Assembly (NCBI GenBank): GCA_021399435.1
Contig: JAJTUP010000009.1
Coordinates: forward strand, 1,240,001 to 1,304,000
Direction: 5' to 3'
Length of the DNA: 64,000 nt
Source of the DNA: Diaporthe sp. PMI_573
Taxonomy: Eukaryota > Ascomycota > Sordariomycetes > Diaporthales > Diaporthaceae
Each line of letters begins with the position of its first letter. The stretch's first letter is position 1. A model generated the notes under the pieces. The model was not told the origin of the DNA. It saw nothing but the letters and a program-made list of their open reading frames with translations, and made no database searches. Below, one piece after another: positions 22,435 through 33,145 of this stretch. Position numbers and translations under genes: made by a program.

Positions 22435-23679
22435 GCCCTTTGCTTCTCCATTTCTTTCTTTTTGTGACTTGGTATGGCTTCACTTCCCACCTCTCTTGAT
22501 GGGAGCCCACAACTCTATTCCCATTACATTGGATTATGAGCCCAAAGTACACTCAACCTCCCTTCTTTGTCCGTAACATATGCTCTTTTCCTTGGCTCCC
22601 AGTGTCTGTGGTCGTTTACTAGGGCACGCATACAGCCGTGCCTGCCAGGACGAGTAGATATGGCCTCGCTCCTCGCTTAATCACTTCAATTACTGCGTAG
22701 GCCCATTGCTATACCGGTACACCCTTCTTGCTGACAGAGTCCACATGCTGCGGCTTTAACTTAACTACCCAGACACGGGCTAATCGCCGGAACATTCTTT
22801 TTTAGCTTCGACGCCGGATATCATTCCAAGAGTTGGATGGTATGTGCTCAAGTTACAGTCATCTAGACAATGTATTCATTTTGCTATGAATGTGCATGCA
22901 GAACACGAGCTTTCTAACCGCTGGAATTATCACCGCGGGAGGCTTGGCAAAGCTTTTCCAATGAAGCATTCACCAAGGACCCTCGAGACCCAAAGCCTAC
23001 GCCAGACTCACCATGCCGTCACGTCAAAAAAAAAAATGGATCCGCCAGTGAATTGTATTTCATCGGACGAGGCTGGCCCGGATATTAGACACAAAGAATT
23101 TTGGCAACTATCTCGATCCAAAACCAAGCCTCGCACCATGGTCCATCTGACTCGCTCGATGGTTGTATATTACGAACATGTCAGTAGCTGCGATGAAATT
23201 AACAACGCCGGGGCGATGTGAAAGTGTATGAGATGTAAGTGGATTTCCCTTTGATTTCCCGCGTAGTAACCGTAATTTGCAACACAGGCAGAGACTACTT
23301 TGATCATGTTCAAGAAGTTCACATACTAAAGCCTACTTGGAGGCATGTTCCAATTTCAGAACAAACTGTTCTCAAAAGGTTATCGTCCAGAATGGACCCA
23401 AGGTTCGCACGAAAAAGTTACAGAAACCCGAGATGAGCTTCTTGGGCGCAATTTCCCAAAGCGTACTATCCTTAAGCAAAAAGAGTGTAGTACGGAAAGA
23501 AGCGTTGGCTGCCCGAGTCGTGTCTACGAACCACCGAACTCTATCAAATTGCTTGGAAACCATACCCGCTCGACACACGCACGACGGATACGCCGGAACC
23601 GGACGCTGACGATTTGAAGATGGCGGTGTTTTGCGGGCTGCAAGGCGTGATGTTGTGAGTATGCCTTGTGTGCGCAGAC
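22435..23679. other. Intergenic, no gene seen
   Basis: Only short ORFs (up to 125 codons at 22844-23221) with composition unlike protein. The 3' part is the upstream region of the cerato-platanin-like gene. Confidence 0.5.
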
Positions 23680-23686
23680 TATAAAA
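23680..23686 (+). promoter_or_regulatory. TATA box of the cerato-platanin-like gene
   Basis: TATAAAA stands 164 bp upstream of the start codon, followed by a CT-rich leader that contains an A10 run near 23800. Such clear TATA boxes are typical of strongly induced secreted-protein genes in fungi. Placement is by sequence only. Confidence 0.5.
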
Positions 23687-23849
23687 TGTAAATCATCTCC
23701 TCTGTCACGATCTTCACTCCGAGTCCGCTCAGTCTCTGCATCAACTCCAACACTCTTTAATACTAATTTTTCCGTCTGTCCTTACAACTGTCGCTCACTC
23801 AAAAAAAAAAGCTCATTACTTCTTCCCAAAACCTTTATTCTCCGCCAAA

Positions 23850-24463
23850 ATGCAATCTGCTCTGTTGACCACCGTTCTTGCCCTTGCGGCGCCCCTCGTC
23901 TCTGCGGCCACACTCCCCAGAGAAGTCGTGGAAGTCGAGACCCGGGACACTACCGTGCCAGGTAAGAGTCGCCTCCATCTTCGAAGGCCAGCCGTACGAT
24001 AATCAAGCTGACTCTCCGTATAGTCTCCTACGCGACGGCATACCTGGACATCAGCCTCAAGATTGCCGACTTCGGCTGCTCTGCCGCCCCCAACGGCAGC
24101 ATCGTGAAGAACGTAAGAGCCCACCCCATCCGGAAAGACCAGCACTTTGAACCCGCCTGACATGTGTCCTCACAGTACGAGTACTTCGTCGACGTCCTCG
24201 AGGACTACTACAGCATCATCGCCACACCTTGGGCTGCTGACGACAAGAACGCCTGCGGCCAGTGCGTGGAGGTCACATACACCAATGCCGCAGGCGAGAA
24301 GCGCAAGGTATACGGCGTCACGGTAGACTCCACTGGAGGCTTCTTCAACCTCGACCAGGCTGGGTTCGCCGGCCTGGATGGCCGCGCATCATTCGACGCG
24401 GGCACGCTCCAGGCTACCACAAAGACGGTCGACCTGCAGAAGTGCCGCCGCGCGAGGCAGTAG
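23850..24463 (+). CDS. Small secreted cerato-platanin-like protein
   Basis: Three exons join in phase: 23850-23961, 24024-24112 and 24176-24463, giving 162 aa. A signal peptide (LLTTVLALAAPLVSAA) is followed by a short pro-like segment (LPREVVEVETRDTTVP). The mature part reads VSYATAYLDIS, FGCSAAPNGSIVKN, a gap region, NACGQCVEVTYTN, KVYGVTVDSTGGFFNLDQAG and TVDLQKC. Four cysteines, the C-G-x-C pair, the V-D-x-T-G-x-F-N motif and the C-terminal V-D-x-x-x-C spacing match cerato-platanin/Snodprot1 proteins, though the sequence is divergent and the usual YGW segment is lost. The family binds chitin oligomers and loosens cell walls; several members elicit plant defence. A role in host or surface interaction is inferred. 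The four-cysteine pattern and length are normal for the family. Confidence 0.8.
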
Positions 24464-25606
24464 ACCTTGTCTACACCTTGACAGATTTGCAAGGCCAGGC
24501 GGAATCTTCATAGAGAATTGCGCGGCGTAGAAGTGGGAGTCTGCACTTGCAGTTATAGGTCTGACTGGCCAGCTCAAACAACCATCTCAACCATCTTGAG
24601 CACTTTGCCAGCCACCAATATTCCTCTGTTGGCGCAGAGGAGAGGACAAAACCATATACTATAGTCCTTTATTAGTAGTAATCTGCATAATCACGCTGAA
24701 TTTGACACTGCGAGAATGTCAGGGCCCACTTGATCCTTGTTTGCCTGGTGGACAAGTCAGTATGATCCAAGTGGTTAATATGGTGCTGATTTTACCCAAC
24801 TCATAAAATATTCATCCCGATGTTATCCGGAGCCTCTCCAAAGACATTGTCTCCAATCAGAGACTTGTTCACAGTGTTGCAGTGGTGAAGGAAGGCATCG
24901 ACTTCAGTAGTCCATGTCTGCTCAGGCACGTCCAAGCTTGACCACAAATGACCACGAGTAATAGACTAAGTCATGGAGAAAATGGTTCAGATATATCTGA
25001 TCTGGGCGTCGGCATGTCAAGACACTGGACCACCAATTGTGCTCGACGAAAGAAATGATAGATATTGTGTTGCAAGCTTGCAACTTTCTGTCGAGGGCGC
25101 TGTGCAAAGTCACCGAACCCTTGCCCCCGGCCCCTGTTTAGCGTTGCCAGGCTGGCTCTGGCTGCAACCACAGCTGGAGAAGACCTGAGCCTTGGACCCT
25201 GGACCACCTGCAGCTTTTGTTCTAGGCCCTGCAGGCATGTTCGCGTGTCGGTGCCTCGTCACCCCAAAAACCTGGGCCGCAGAGACAGAGCCGCATCTCC
25301 GTGGACCTTCCCCGCCATCACCGCCTACTCTCGCACCTCACCCCTCGCCCCTCGCCCCTCGCCCCTCGAACCTGCATCTCTTCGCGCCAGCCCGGGCGAC
25401 ATCACTCACTTGACCAATCCACAACAAGACCCGACGGTGACGCCACTGGCGTAGGGGACAAGGAGTCCGAATATACGGCAAAGGAGACGCAGCAGCTTGT
25501 TTTTAAGAGCGGTTTTGGCGACGTGGAGGTCGTGGCGATTCCGACTGGACACCGTCCAGGACTTCAACATCACTCCTCGAGCCGACAGCGATAGAGACGT
25601 GCCGTC
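24464..25606. other. Intergenic; promoter and leader of the CK2 beta gene
   Basis: The 3' half is the upstream region of the CK2 beta gene and becomes very C-rich. It contains four perfect CCCCTCG repeats at 25341-25368. No coding sequence recognised. Confidence 0.55.
25341..25368 (+). repeat. Tandem repeat (CCCCTCG)x4
   Basis: Four perfect 7-bp units about 240 bp upstream of the CK2 beta start codon. Probably a leader or promoter microsatellite; CT-rich tracts are common in fungal promoters. Confidence 0.85.
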
Positions 25607-26857
25607 ATGATGGATGACTTTGTGTCCGAGAGCGAGAGCGACTATACCAGCTACTGGCGGGACTGGGTAAGTTCACAATCGATCCCCGTCACTCCTTCCT
25701 GTCGCAGGCAAAGTCATATCGTCTTGTTTTTCTTGTTCGGTTGCGACCTGTCTTTGGGCTGGGCTGGCCACAAGCTCCGCAAGCACCGCACTGCGCTTCG
25801 AGAGAGCAAGCTCCCCACACTCCACGGCTTTGTTTACCCTTTGCGTTCCTGCTGTCGCAACCCCTCCAGCCCCTTTGCGTTTGACGGCTTGATCTGCTTC
25901 TTTGCCACCATGCCGCCCGACAAGAAGGCAAGAATATCTGGGCTGACGCGCTTTTACCTCGGCCAGTTCATCTCCTCCCGAGGCAACGAGTACTTCTGCG
26001 AGATCGACGAAGAGTACCTGACAGATAGATTCAACCTGACGGGCCTCAACACCGAAGTCCAATACTATCAGTATGCGCTCGACCTGATCACCGATGTCTT
26101 CGACCTGGACTGCGACGATGACATGCGCGAGGCCATCGAGAAGTCCGCCCGCCACTTGTACGGTCTCGTCCACGCCCGATACATTGTCACGACTAGGGGT
26201 CTAGCAAAGATGGTACGTCACCCCGCGTCATACCACATGGCACTGCACTGCACTGCGTACTATCGCATTGCATAGCATCACGTCAGACCACACCGTCCCC
26301 CACCATCTCAACTCACATGTGCAGCGCAAATATACTGACATCGAAGGGACGACCAGCTGGAGAAGTACAAGAAGGCCGACTTCGGCAAATGCCCCCGCGT
26401 CCACTGCAACTCGCACCCCCTCCTGCCCGTCGGCCTGACCGACGTCCCCAACCAGAAGCCCGTCAAGCTCTGGTGCGCCCGGTGCGAGGACCTCTACAAC
26501 CCAAAGTCGAGCCGCCACGCCACCATCGACGGCGCCTACTTCGGCACCTCCTTCGCCCAGATCCTCTTCCAGGTCTACCCCTCCCTGACGCCCACCAAGT
26601 CCATCGAGCGCCACACGCCCCGGTGCTACGGCTTCAAGGTCCACGCCTCCGCCGCCCTCGAGCGCTGGCAGGACGAGCAGCGCGACACGATGCGCCGCCG
26701 CCTCAAGCGCCAGGAGGTCGAGCCCGGCTTCAAGGACGACGGCGACGCCGATGACGACGAGGAGGAGGAAGAGGACGACGACGAGGAGGTCGAGTTCCAG
26801 GAGGGCGGTGCTACCGCGGCGGCGGGCGCCGCGGGCGCCCAACACGTCGCGGGCTAG
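25607..26857 (+). CDS. CKB1: Casein kinase II regulatory (beta) subunit
   Basis: Three exons join in phase: 25607-25666, 25967-26212 and 26357-26857, giving 268 aa. The protein begins DDFVSESESDYTSYWRDW, continues FISSRGNEYFCEID, TGLNTEVQYYQYALD and the acidic stretch DLDCDDDM, then SARHLYGLVHARYIVTTRGL. It has the Cys4 zinc site (CPRVHC and CARCEDLY) and YNPKSSRHATIDGAYFGTSF, all diagnostic for CK2 beta. The C-terminus carries a long acidic tail and an Ala/Gly-rich end. The subunit dimerises through the zinc finger and targets the kinase tetramer to substrates in nucleus and cytoplasm. Intron 1 is exactly 300 nt, has no in-frame stop and would add 100 residues if retained. Choice between CKB1 and CKB2 is not certain. 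Confidence 0.95.
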
Positions 26858-27711
26858 GCGCTACCGCGGACTTCTCAACCTCGGTTCTCACGCCCGATAG
26901 ACGTGGCGATCATTCCAAGGAGGTAGGAGAGAGGTTGGCTACACCGTCGTCGTATGTGTGCATGTGCGAGTTGTGCTTTTGGCGTTCAGGCGGGCAGGGA
27001 TATAATGGGTCACGATGGAAATACCTCAGTTGCATCGGCAGGGCGTGCAGTTTATGGTCATGCATTAGGCACTATGGTTTTGCCTCATTGATACCTGTTC
27101 AGGCAAGATAATCCAAGTGATTGACAATTCACACTGGAGCCCTATCCAATTGTTTACGACTTGTGCCGTCCTTGTATGTCACTTCACTGACAGGGAGGAA
27201 GCGGGCGTTCTCTATGCTGCCAAAATATTGTTCTCGGGGCAAGGCCGGTTCGTAGATACACTGGCATTTGCCCACGTCTAGCAGTCGTGCAAACGTATGG
27301 ACGTGCGTATATTGCCCCTCCTGTCAAGCGTCTGCGTAAGCGCCTGGTGAGCGCCCTTGGGTAGGCAACTCCTAAAATTAGTCAAGCCGAGCCAGGACGC
27401 CATCACGAACGTTTGCCGTTCTTAGCTCGCATTTTCACACCACACTGCTCAAGTTTACGGTGATGTTAAGAGGGGTATAAATTGCCCGAATTTGATTGCT
27501 TTCAAGGTTACAATTAATTCGTGTGAAAACCGTGTTTTTCTTCGTGATGAACGTAAGGGAAGTGTTTGTCCCCGGCCAATACATCGATGCTATCCAGATC
27601 ATGCTTATGCTTTCCAGCCAATTCCACGCGGAACGCCGTACCGATATGTAGTTTTTCTCTTCGACAAGTCTTCGAAGATCTGTAAACACAAGAGAGGCAA
27701 GCGGCCAATTT
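26858..27711. other. Convergent intergenic region, no gene seen
   Basis: This holds the 3' ends of the CK2 beta gene (+) and the PAP2 phosphatase gene (-). Nothing else recognised. Confidence 0.55.
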
Positions 27712-29366
27712 TTATTGAGCTCGCCTCCTCGCCGCCTCCTCCCCATCATCGCCCCCGCGCAAGCCAGCGCTGCCCGTGCTGGCCATGGAGCGGTCCTTGT
27801 CGCCGACGCCGCCGAGCGCGGCCTCCTCGTCGGTTGGGCCCGCCTCCTGGCTGAGGTCCTCCCAGTCCATGGCGTAGCTGAAGCTGCCGACTCCCGCCCA
27901 GAAGGCCTTGTCGCTGCAGCGGGGGCCCCAGGCCCAACCTGCGCCCTGCGAGACGGGCAGGTGGTACCAGCGGAAGGCGAAGAAGGCGCAGATGAGCCCG
28001 ATGATGAAGCCGAACAGAATGTCGAACCCGTGGTGCCGGAAGTCGTACCACCGCGAGCTAGCGATGAAGATGGCCGCGAAGAAGGGCGCTGACGCGAAGA
28101 TGAGCAGGTACAGCGGCGGGGCCGCGGCCTGCTGCCGCGCCGAGGCCAGCCGCTTGTTGTGCCGGGCGAAGAGGTCCGACGTCTCCTGGTCGTGCGCGTG
28201 CGCGTGGAGGTGCTCCCCCTCGAGGGAGGCCTGCAGGCGCCGTGTGCGGGCCTGGTTGGCCGGATGGCGCGAGGGGAAGGCGGAGAAGGTGGCCGCCGGG
28301 TTGGCCTGGCCCGCCGGGGCGGGAGCGAGGAAGGGGAAGGTGATGGCGAACTTGCTGGCGATGAACAGGCTCAGGTAGATCAGCCCCGCGGCGGCGGAGC
28401 TCGAGTGGCCCGAAGGGTAGGACCGGAACCCGTCCTCCAGCAGCGACTGCGAGTCGCTCCTGTCGGTACCACGGCAGATGTCGGCCGAGACGAGTCGCTG
28501 GAAGCCGTCCGCGACGTTCAGGCCGCCCACAATGTATTTCTGAAAGTTCTCAATATCCGGGTTGCAGCGCGACAGCATGTCGGGGCGCGGCTTGCCAAAG
28601 AGGTTCTTCATGCCGTTGGTGATGAACCAGGCCGACGACAGGGCCAGGGCGAGCCCCAGCCAGCCGACATGGAGCTCCCACAGCTTGCGCTTCCAGATCA
28701 GGGACTTGGGCGTGCCCTTCGGTACCGTGTTTCCGGGCACAAAGATGAGGGCGACGATCAGGATGACGAATATGGGGATGACTCCCATACAGGTGACGAG
28801 CAACCACGGTGGGACCGTCTCATGTTCAGTGAAGGGGAACCTGGGGGATATTAGCACCTTGTGGTCTGGAAACAGAGGGCAGGTCGCCAGCCAACAGCCA
28901 GCCTGTGACAGACTGCAGTTGGAGCTGGAGCTGGAGCTGGAGCTGGACCTGTAGCTTACGAGATGTTTGGGTCCTCGAGGGAGAAAGGTCGCATATTGGG
29001 TCGTTGATGGCCCATTAAGTAGGAGATGCCCAGGGCGACAATAAGGATGATCCAGTCGAAGGCATACGAAGCTATGACGAGGATGGTACCCTTGGTGGAG
29101 CCTTTGCGCGGCCGAAGCTGAGCAGCGATGTGTGTGCGGGCCATGTTGATGTCCTGGCGGTTGTACGAAGAGCCTGGGTATGAGGTGTCGACGTCGTGGC
29201 GCATGCCAGAGTCGTGGTAGGGGCCGTGGTGATGAAGGTGGTCGCGGTCGCGATCGTCTTGGTCGTCGGGGTCGTGCTCTATGTCATAGTCCACTCGAGA
29301 GTACTGGCGACGGCTTTGTATTGGGATGAGGGGCACCGAGCCGTTATTCGGCTCACCACTTGACAT
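27712..29366 (-). CDS. PAP2-family membrane phosphatase (DPP1-like lipid phosphatase)
   Basis: Two exons, 29366-28960 and 28840-27712, join in phase to give 511 aa. All three phosphatase motifs are present: KNLFGKPRP (KxxxxxxRP), YPSGHSS (PSGH) and SRWYDFRHHGFD (SRxxxxxHxxxD). The two His residues and the second Arg are the catalytic set. Around six membrane helices surround them (FDWIILIVALGISYLMG, PPWLLVTCMGVIPIFVILIV, LALALSSAWFIT, SSSAAAGLIYLSLF, LIFASAPFFAAIFIASS, GFIIGLICAFFAFRWY). The first exon is a His/Asp-rich cytoplasmic tail. A long hydrophilic loop between motifs 2 and 3 is larger than in yeast Dpp1/Lpp1. The enzyme should remove phosphate from diacylglycerol pyrophosphate or phosphatidate in the vacuole or ER membrane. 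The intron holds a GGAGCT repeat. Confidence 0.92.
28921..28944 (+). repeat. Microsatellite (GGAGCT)x4 in the PAP2 intron
   Basis: Four perfect hexanucleotide units followed by a degenerate one, just inside the 5' splice site of the single intron (28841-28959). Confidence 0.85.
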
Positions 29367-30974
29367 GTTTGGAGGGGGGACTAGTTGATTAAAGAAAGGC
29401 AGCTACGGGTGGCGAACGGGCCGGATGTGTTTAAGAGGACTAGTCGTCACTCTGGCCGCGGCATCCCCAGTCACCGTGCTTGATCAAGTGTCAATACCCG
29501 CCGACGTGAGACGAGACGATCTCGTGTAGTGGCCCCGAGTCAGCTCCTAAGTGCAGGGTTTCTTGGCCAATTGTCCCGGGGAATGAGAGCACGAGTTGGA
29601 CAAATGAACAAATAAACGGAGCACTGGGCGAGAGATGTGGGAACGGTCGAGCGTGGATGCAGCAGTGCCCCTGGAGCTGCGGCCTGTTGATCTCGAGCCT
29701 ACTGGGAGGCACGGTGTGTCGTGTCGTGGGTGGCTGGGCTGGTTTGGACGAAAAGGTGTGGGTGAGGACTCGTCAATAGTCTCCTCCAACTGCCGGGCGG
29801 AACTGGCGGAGGGTGTATGGGAGGACAGAATTCGTATTTGGAGCGAGGAAAGGGATCGCGTCCTCGATTCCCAGGATATATAGCGGCTTGGTTCTGTCAG
29901 GAGTGCGAGGCATATAAGTAAGGTAAGGTACCGTCCATACAAAGGCGTTCCGGATTGCAGGGAGGCCCAGGAAGGGAGCGCGCGTTTGGGGGGTTTGGGG
30001 GTTTGGGGGTTGGTATAAAGCCAACGGGTTCTAAAATGGGACAGACCAGGAACAAATCAGCCCAAAATTGAGGCCAGGCAGAGGCCAGGCAGAGGCTGAG
30101 AGGCAGAGAGAGCCCAGAGGAAATGGAGACGGGCGGGCACAGCCACTGACCCGCGGCATGCGAGCGATGCGCGAGACGACGATCCGCTGGGCGTTGCTGC
30201 GAGGGCTGTACGTTGGATGAAATGATCGTCACAGCAGCACCGAGAACAACCCCTTCAGCTACCTCCTGCCGGACGGCCAGGACGGCCAGGACGCCTTGGC
30301 TTGGGTCAAAGGCAGCCAACTGGGTGCGAGCGCCCGCGGTACCACAGTACACGGTTAGATTGCGATGAGGTAGACCAAGACTCCTGGGGTCCACTCTTGC
30401 CTGGCTGGCGATCGAATAGGAACGGCCATTTATGCTGCTCGCATGTATCAGGACCAACACGGTAGCCCTAAAAGTATCAAATGTCATCCGAGGGGGCCGC
30501 CGTTGTGTTGTAACGCAACAGCTCAGCCCCTTTCGCAACGCGCAAACCCACCCTGGAAACAAAGAATGTGCTGTTTCTCGGTGGGAGCCGAGGTCGGGAC
30601 GTCAGGCTCTCCAAACCGATCGCAGCCCAGTAGCATTCAAGCATGTATTTACGCTCTTCACGCCGCCATTGGACGCCTGGTTGCCGGATCGAATTGCGAT
30701 CTAGACAAATTCTCCGCGCCAGGCAGGGGTGTGGGGTTGACATGCTCCATGACAGCTCGTCTGAGCGGGCACCTGGGTTGCCCGACGTCGCATCGACATA
30801 TCAACTCCGACTTGATGATCCCATTATAGATGAATGCAGTTTCTACATTCCGGCATCACCAGGCATGAACCTTGGCACCAAACTCTATCTGCTTGAGCAC
30901 CACACATATATACGCACAGTATATGCCATAACATAGCAAGCAGCCGTCTGATACAGCTCAGACTTCCTGCGGAC
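29367..30974. other. Divergent intergenic region, no gene seen
   Basis: This holds the promoters of the PAP2 gene (-) and the cupin gene (+). It contains a G-rich tandem tract at 29985-30012 and AGGCCAGGCAG-type repeats at 30070-30110. Open frames here have no recognisable motifs. Confidence 0.55.
29985..30012 (+). repeat. G-rich tandem tract, TTTGGGGG units
   Basis: TTTGGGGGG, TTTGGGGG and TTTGGGGG follow one another and end in TTGG. The three long G runs could take part in a quadruplex. It is about 620 bp upstream of the PAP2 start codon. It differs from the fungal telomere unit TTAGGG. Confidence 0.8.
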
Positions 30975-31631
30975 ATGGCCGAGGTCAAGAAATACCATCT
31001 GCCGCCGACCTCCAAGATCCCCAACTCTCCTTTCCCCCTGCTGCACTACCCGCACTTCTTCCCCTCGCCGGCATCGCGCGCCCCGGCAGCCGTGCACGAC
31101 GCCTTCGCCGCCAACGGCTGGCAGGTCCAGTGGGTCTTCAGGTACGGCCAGACCCAGCAGTCGCACTACCACTCGGCCGCACACGAGTGCATGGCCGTCC
31201 TGAGTGGCGAGGCCACCATCCGCTTCGGCGTCGCTGACGACGAGCCCGCCGGCGACACCGACAGCAGCAGCAGCAGCAGTAGTAGGGGAATAGAGGTCCA
31301 CGCTCGCGCCGGCGACGTCTTCGTCCTGCCCGCCGGCCTTGCCCACAAGACCTTTAACCCGGACCCCAGCGACAGCACGTTCAAGCTCCTGACGCCGGGG
31401 GACGGCCATCACGTCCCCGGGGCCGGTGATGGGGCCACGGGACCCGGCCTCGCGGGCCTCGAGCTGTCTGGATTCACCATGATCGGGGCGTACCCCGTTG
31501 GTGCTAAGTGGGACTTCGCCGTCGGGGGCGAGCACGAGGGCCGGTACCAAGAGGTATGGTCGGTTCCGAAGCCCGAGCGGGATCCTGTGCTGGGAACTGA
31601 CCGGGCTGGATTGGCGGGGCTTTGGGGCTGA
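30975..31631 (+). CDS. Single-domain cupin, YjlB-like
   Basis: Single exon of 218 aa. It begins KKYHLPPTSKIPNSPFPLLH and continues GWQVQWVFRYGQTQQSHYHS. The core motif HYHSAAHECMAVLSGEATIRFG gives two His and one Glu for a metal site, and GDVFVLPAGLAHKTF is the second cupin motif with its His. This arrangement matches the YjlB-type cupins found in bacteria and fungi, whose reaction is not established. A serine run (SSSSSSS, coded by AGC/AGT) sits in the loop between the two motifs and looks like an expanded microsatellite. The final block (GAYPVGAKWDFAVG, then WSVPKPERDPVLG) is also typical of the group. The protein has no signal peptide. It converges with the mitochondrial L2 gene about 300 bp away. 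Confidence 0.88.
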   Translation: MAEVKKYHLPPTSKIPNSPFPLLHYPHFFPSPASRAPAAVHDAFAANGWQVQWVFRYGQTQQSHYHSAAHECMAVLSGEATIRFGVADDEPAGDTDSSSSSSSRGIEVHARAGDVFVLPAGLAHKTFNPDPSDSTFKLLTPGDGHHVPGAGDGATGPGLAGLELSGFTMIGAYPVGAKWDFAVGGEHEGRYQEVWSVPKPERDPVLGTDRAGLAGLWG

Positions 31632-31935
31632 TTGATAGTTAGTGTGAGTTTACTTGTGATCGTAATAGTTTGCTGCCTCGAAGCAATGGTGAGGTTCACT
31701 GGAGGCGGAGGCGGCGCTGTCTACTAGCTGTGGTAAGCCATGTACGCCACAAGTAGATCATCTGCCCTTGTCGGACGACTGCACATGGCTCGAGGTACCT
31801 TTGAGACGCCTCGAACAAGCCTGTCTTTCGGATAAGAAACCCGTCACAAGATCCGCGAACGTGGCCATCGCAGGCGCGTGGAGAGTGACGTTGTACAAAT
31901 AGTCTCACATATGTAGCTTGAATATGTACAGACAC

Positions 31936-33145
31936 TCAAGAGCCGCCCTTCCTGTCTCTCCTCTTGCCCATGTTGCGTACGCGAGGCGTAACAATGAACC
32001 TGTTGATGTTGTGCTTTCTGCGGGTCTTGTAACCGCCCTTGGCCGGTGTACCCCAAGGACTGACCGGGTGCCGGTTTCCCTTGGACTTTCCACGACCACC
32101 ACCGTGCGGGTGATCGACTGACCGACGCTATTAGCCTACGGACCGCCGACGTATTGTACCCGAGGTTGGGAATTCGTGACTTACCAGTGTTCATGGCCAA
32201 TCCTCTGACTGTTGGCCTGATACCCAGCCATCGACTCCTTCCAGCCTTTCCAAGCGACGTGTAGTTGTAGTGGACGTTGCTCGCAACACCGATCGTCGCA
32301 ATGGCATCCTTGTCCACCTTACGGACCTCACCACTCTGCAGCCTCACGTTGACATGCTTTCCAACCACGATCTTGGTACCGTCGTCCCTCGTCTCCTCCT
32401 CCTTGGACGCAATGACGCCGTAGGTGCCCGCACTCCGGCAGAACCGAGCCGGACCGTCTCTCCTCGAGCCGATGCAGTAGATCATAGTGCCAACGGGAAT
32501 CATGTGCATGGGTAGGCAGTTGCCGCGATGCGCTGTCTTGGAGGCCAAAATACCGGGGTCGATAATACCGCCCATGCTGTCGAGCAAGTCCTTGGGGATG
32601 CCAGCGCGGTAGCTGTGGACAACATCACCGGCCCTCATGCCGTCAGCTGCAATGATGTAGCTCTTCTTTCCGTCCGCCTTGCTCGAAATCAGGGCAATGT
32701 GCGCGGTGCGGTTGGGGTCGTACTCGATGCGCTCCACCAGGTGCGGCCCGGGGGCCTTCCTGTCAAAGTCGACCGTCCGGATACGCCTCTTGTGTCCGCC
32801 ACCACGGTGCCGCACAGTGACCCTGCCCGTGTTATTTCTGCCACCTCTTGCCTGGCCCTTCTTAGGGAAGGTCAACGCCCGGTGCGGCCGGCCTTTCCAT
32901 AGGTGATCGTTGATAGGCCGCTTGAGATGCCGCACACCTGGGGTTCGTGGCTTATAGGTTCGCAGAATGACAACTTGTTCCTCGTCATTTTTCAGGGAGG
33001 GCTGGAGGGCCTCCTCGGCCCGCAGTGCAGGAGCGGTCGATGAAGTCCGGCTGGGCGCTTTGCTGGCATACGCTCGCGCGAAGTTCGAGGAGCTGAGCAG
33101 TGACCTAATGGACGAGGCCAGTGGCCTGAACCGTGGCTGGAGCAT
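31936..33145 (-). CDS. RML2: Mitochondrial large-subunit ribosomal protein uL2m
   Basis: Two exons, 33145-32185 and 32117-31936, join in phase to give 380 aa. The N-terminus ([20 protein letters not shown]) is a basic, Ser-rich mitochondrial targeting sequence. The body shows the universal L2 blocks: [49 protein letters not shown] and [10 protein letters not shown]. Near the C-terminus stands [14 protein letters not shown], whose His corresponds to the residue next to the peptidyl transferase centre in bacterial L2. The intron falls just before this block. The gene is intact and of normal length. Upstream there is about 2 kb to the cyclin gene, which is divergently transcribed. Confidence 0.96.

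Noticed and set aside
1..25000. Complete secondary-metabolite gene cluster
   Set aside because: No PKS, NRPS, terpene cyclase, DMATS or cluster regulator gene was found; only accessory-type enzymes and transporters.
26228..26845. 205-codon Leu/Val/Gly-rich frame antisense to CK2 beta exon 3
   Set aside because: Antisense shadow of the acidic tail and zinc-finger exon, which is certain on the + strand.
28159..28854. 231-codon + strand frame over the PAP2 gene
   Set aside because: Antisense shadow; the minus strand carries all three PAP2 motifs in order.
29985..30012. Interstitial telomere repeat
   Set aside because: Units are TTTGGGGG, not TTAGGG, and there are only three; treated as a simple G-rich tract.
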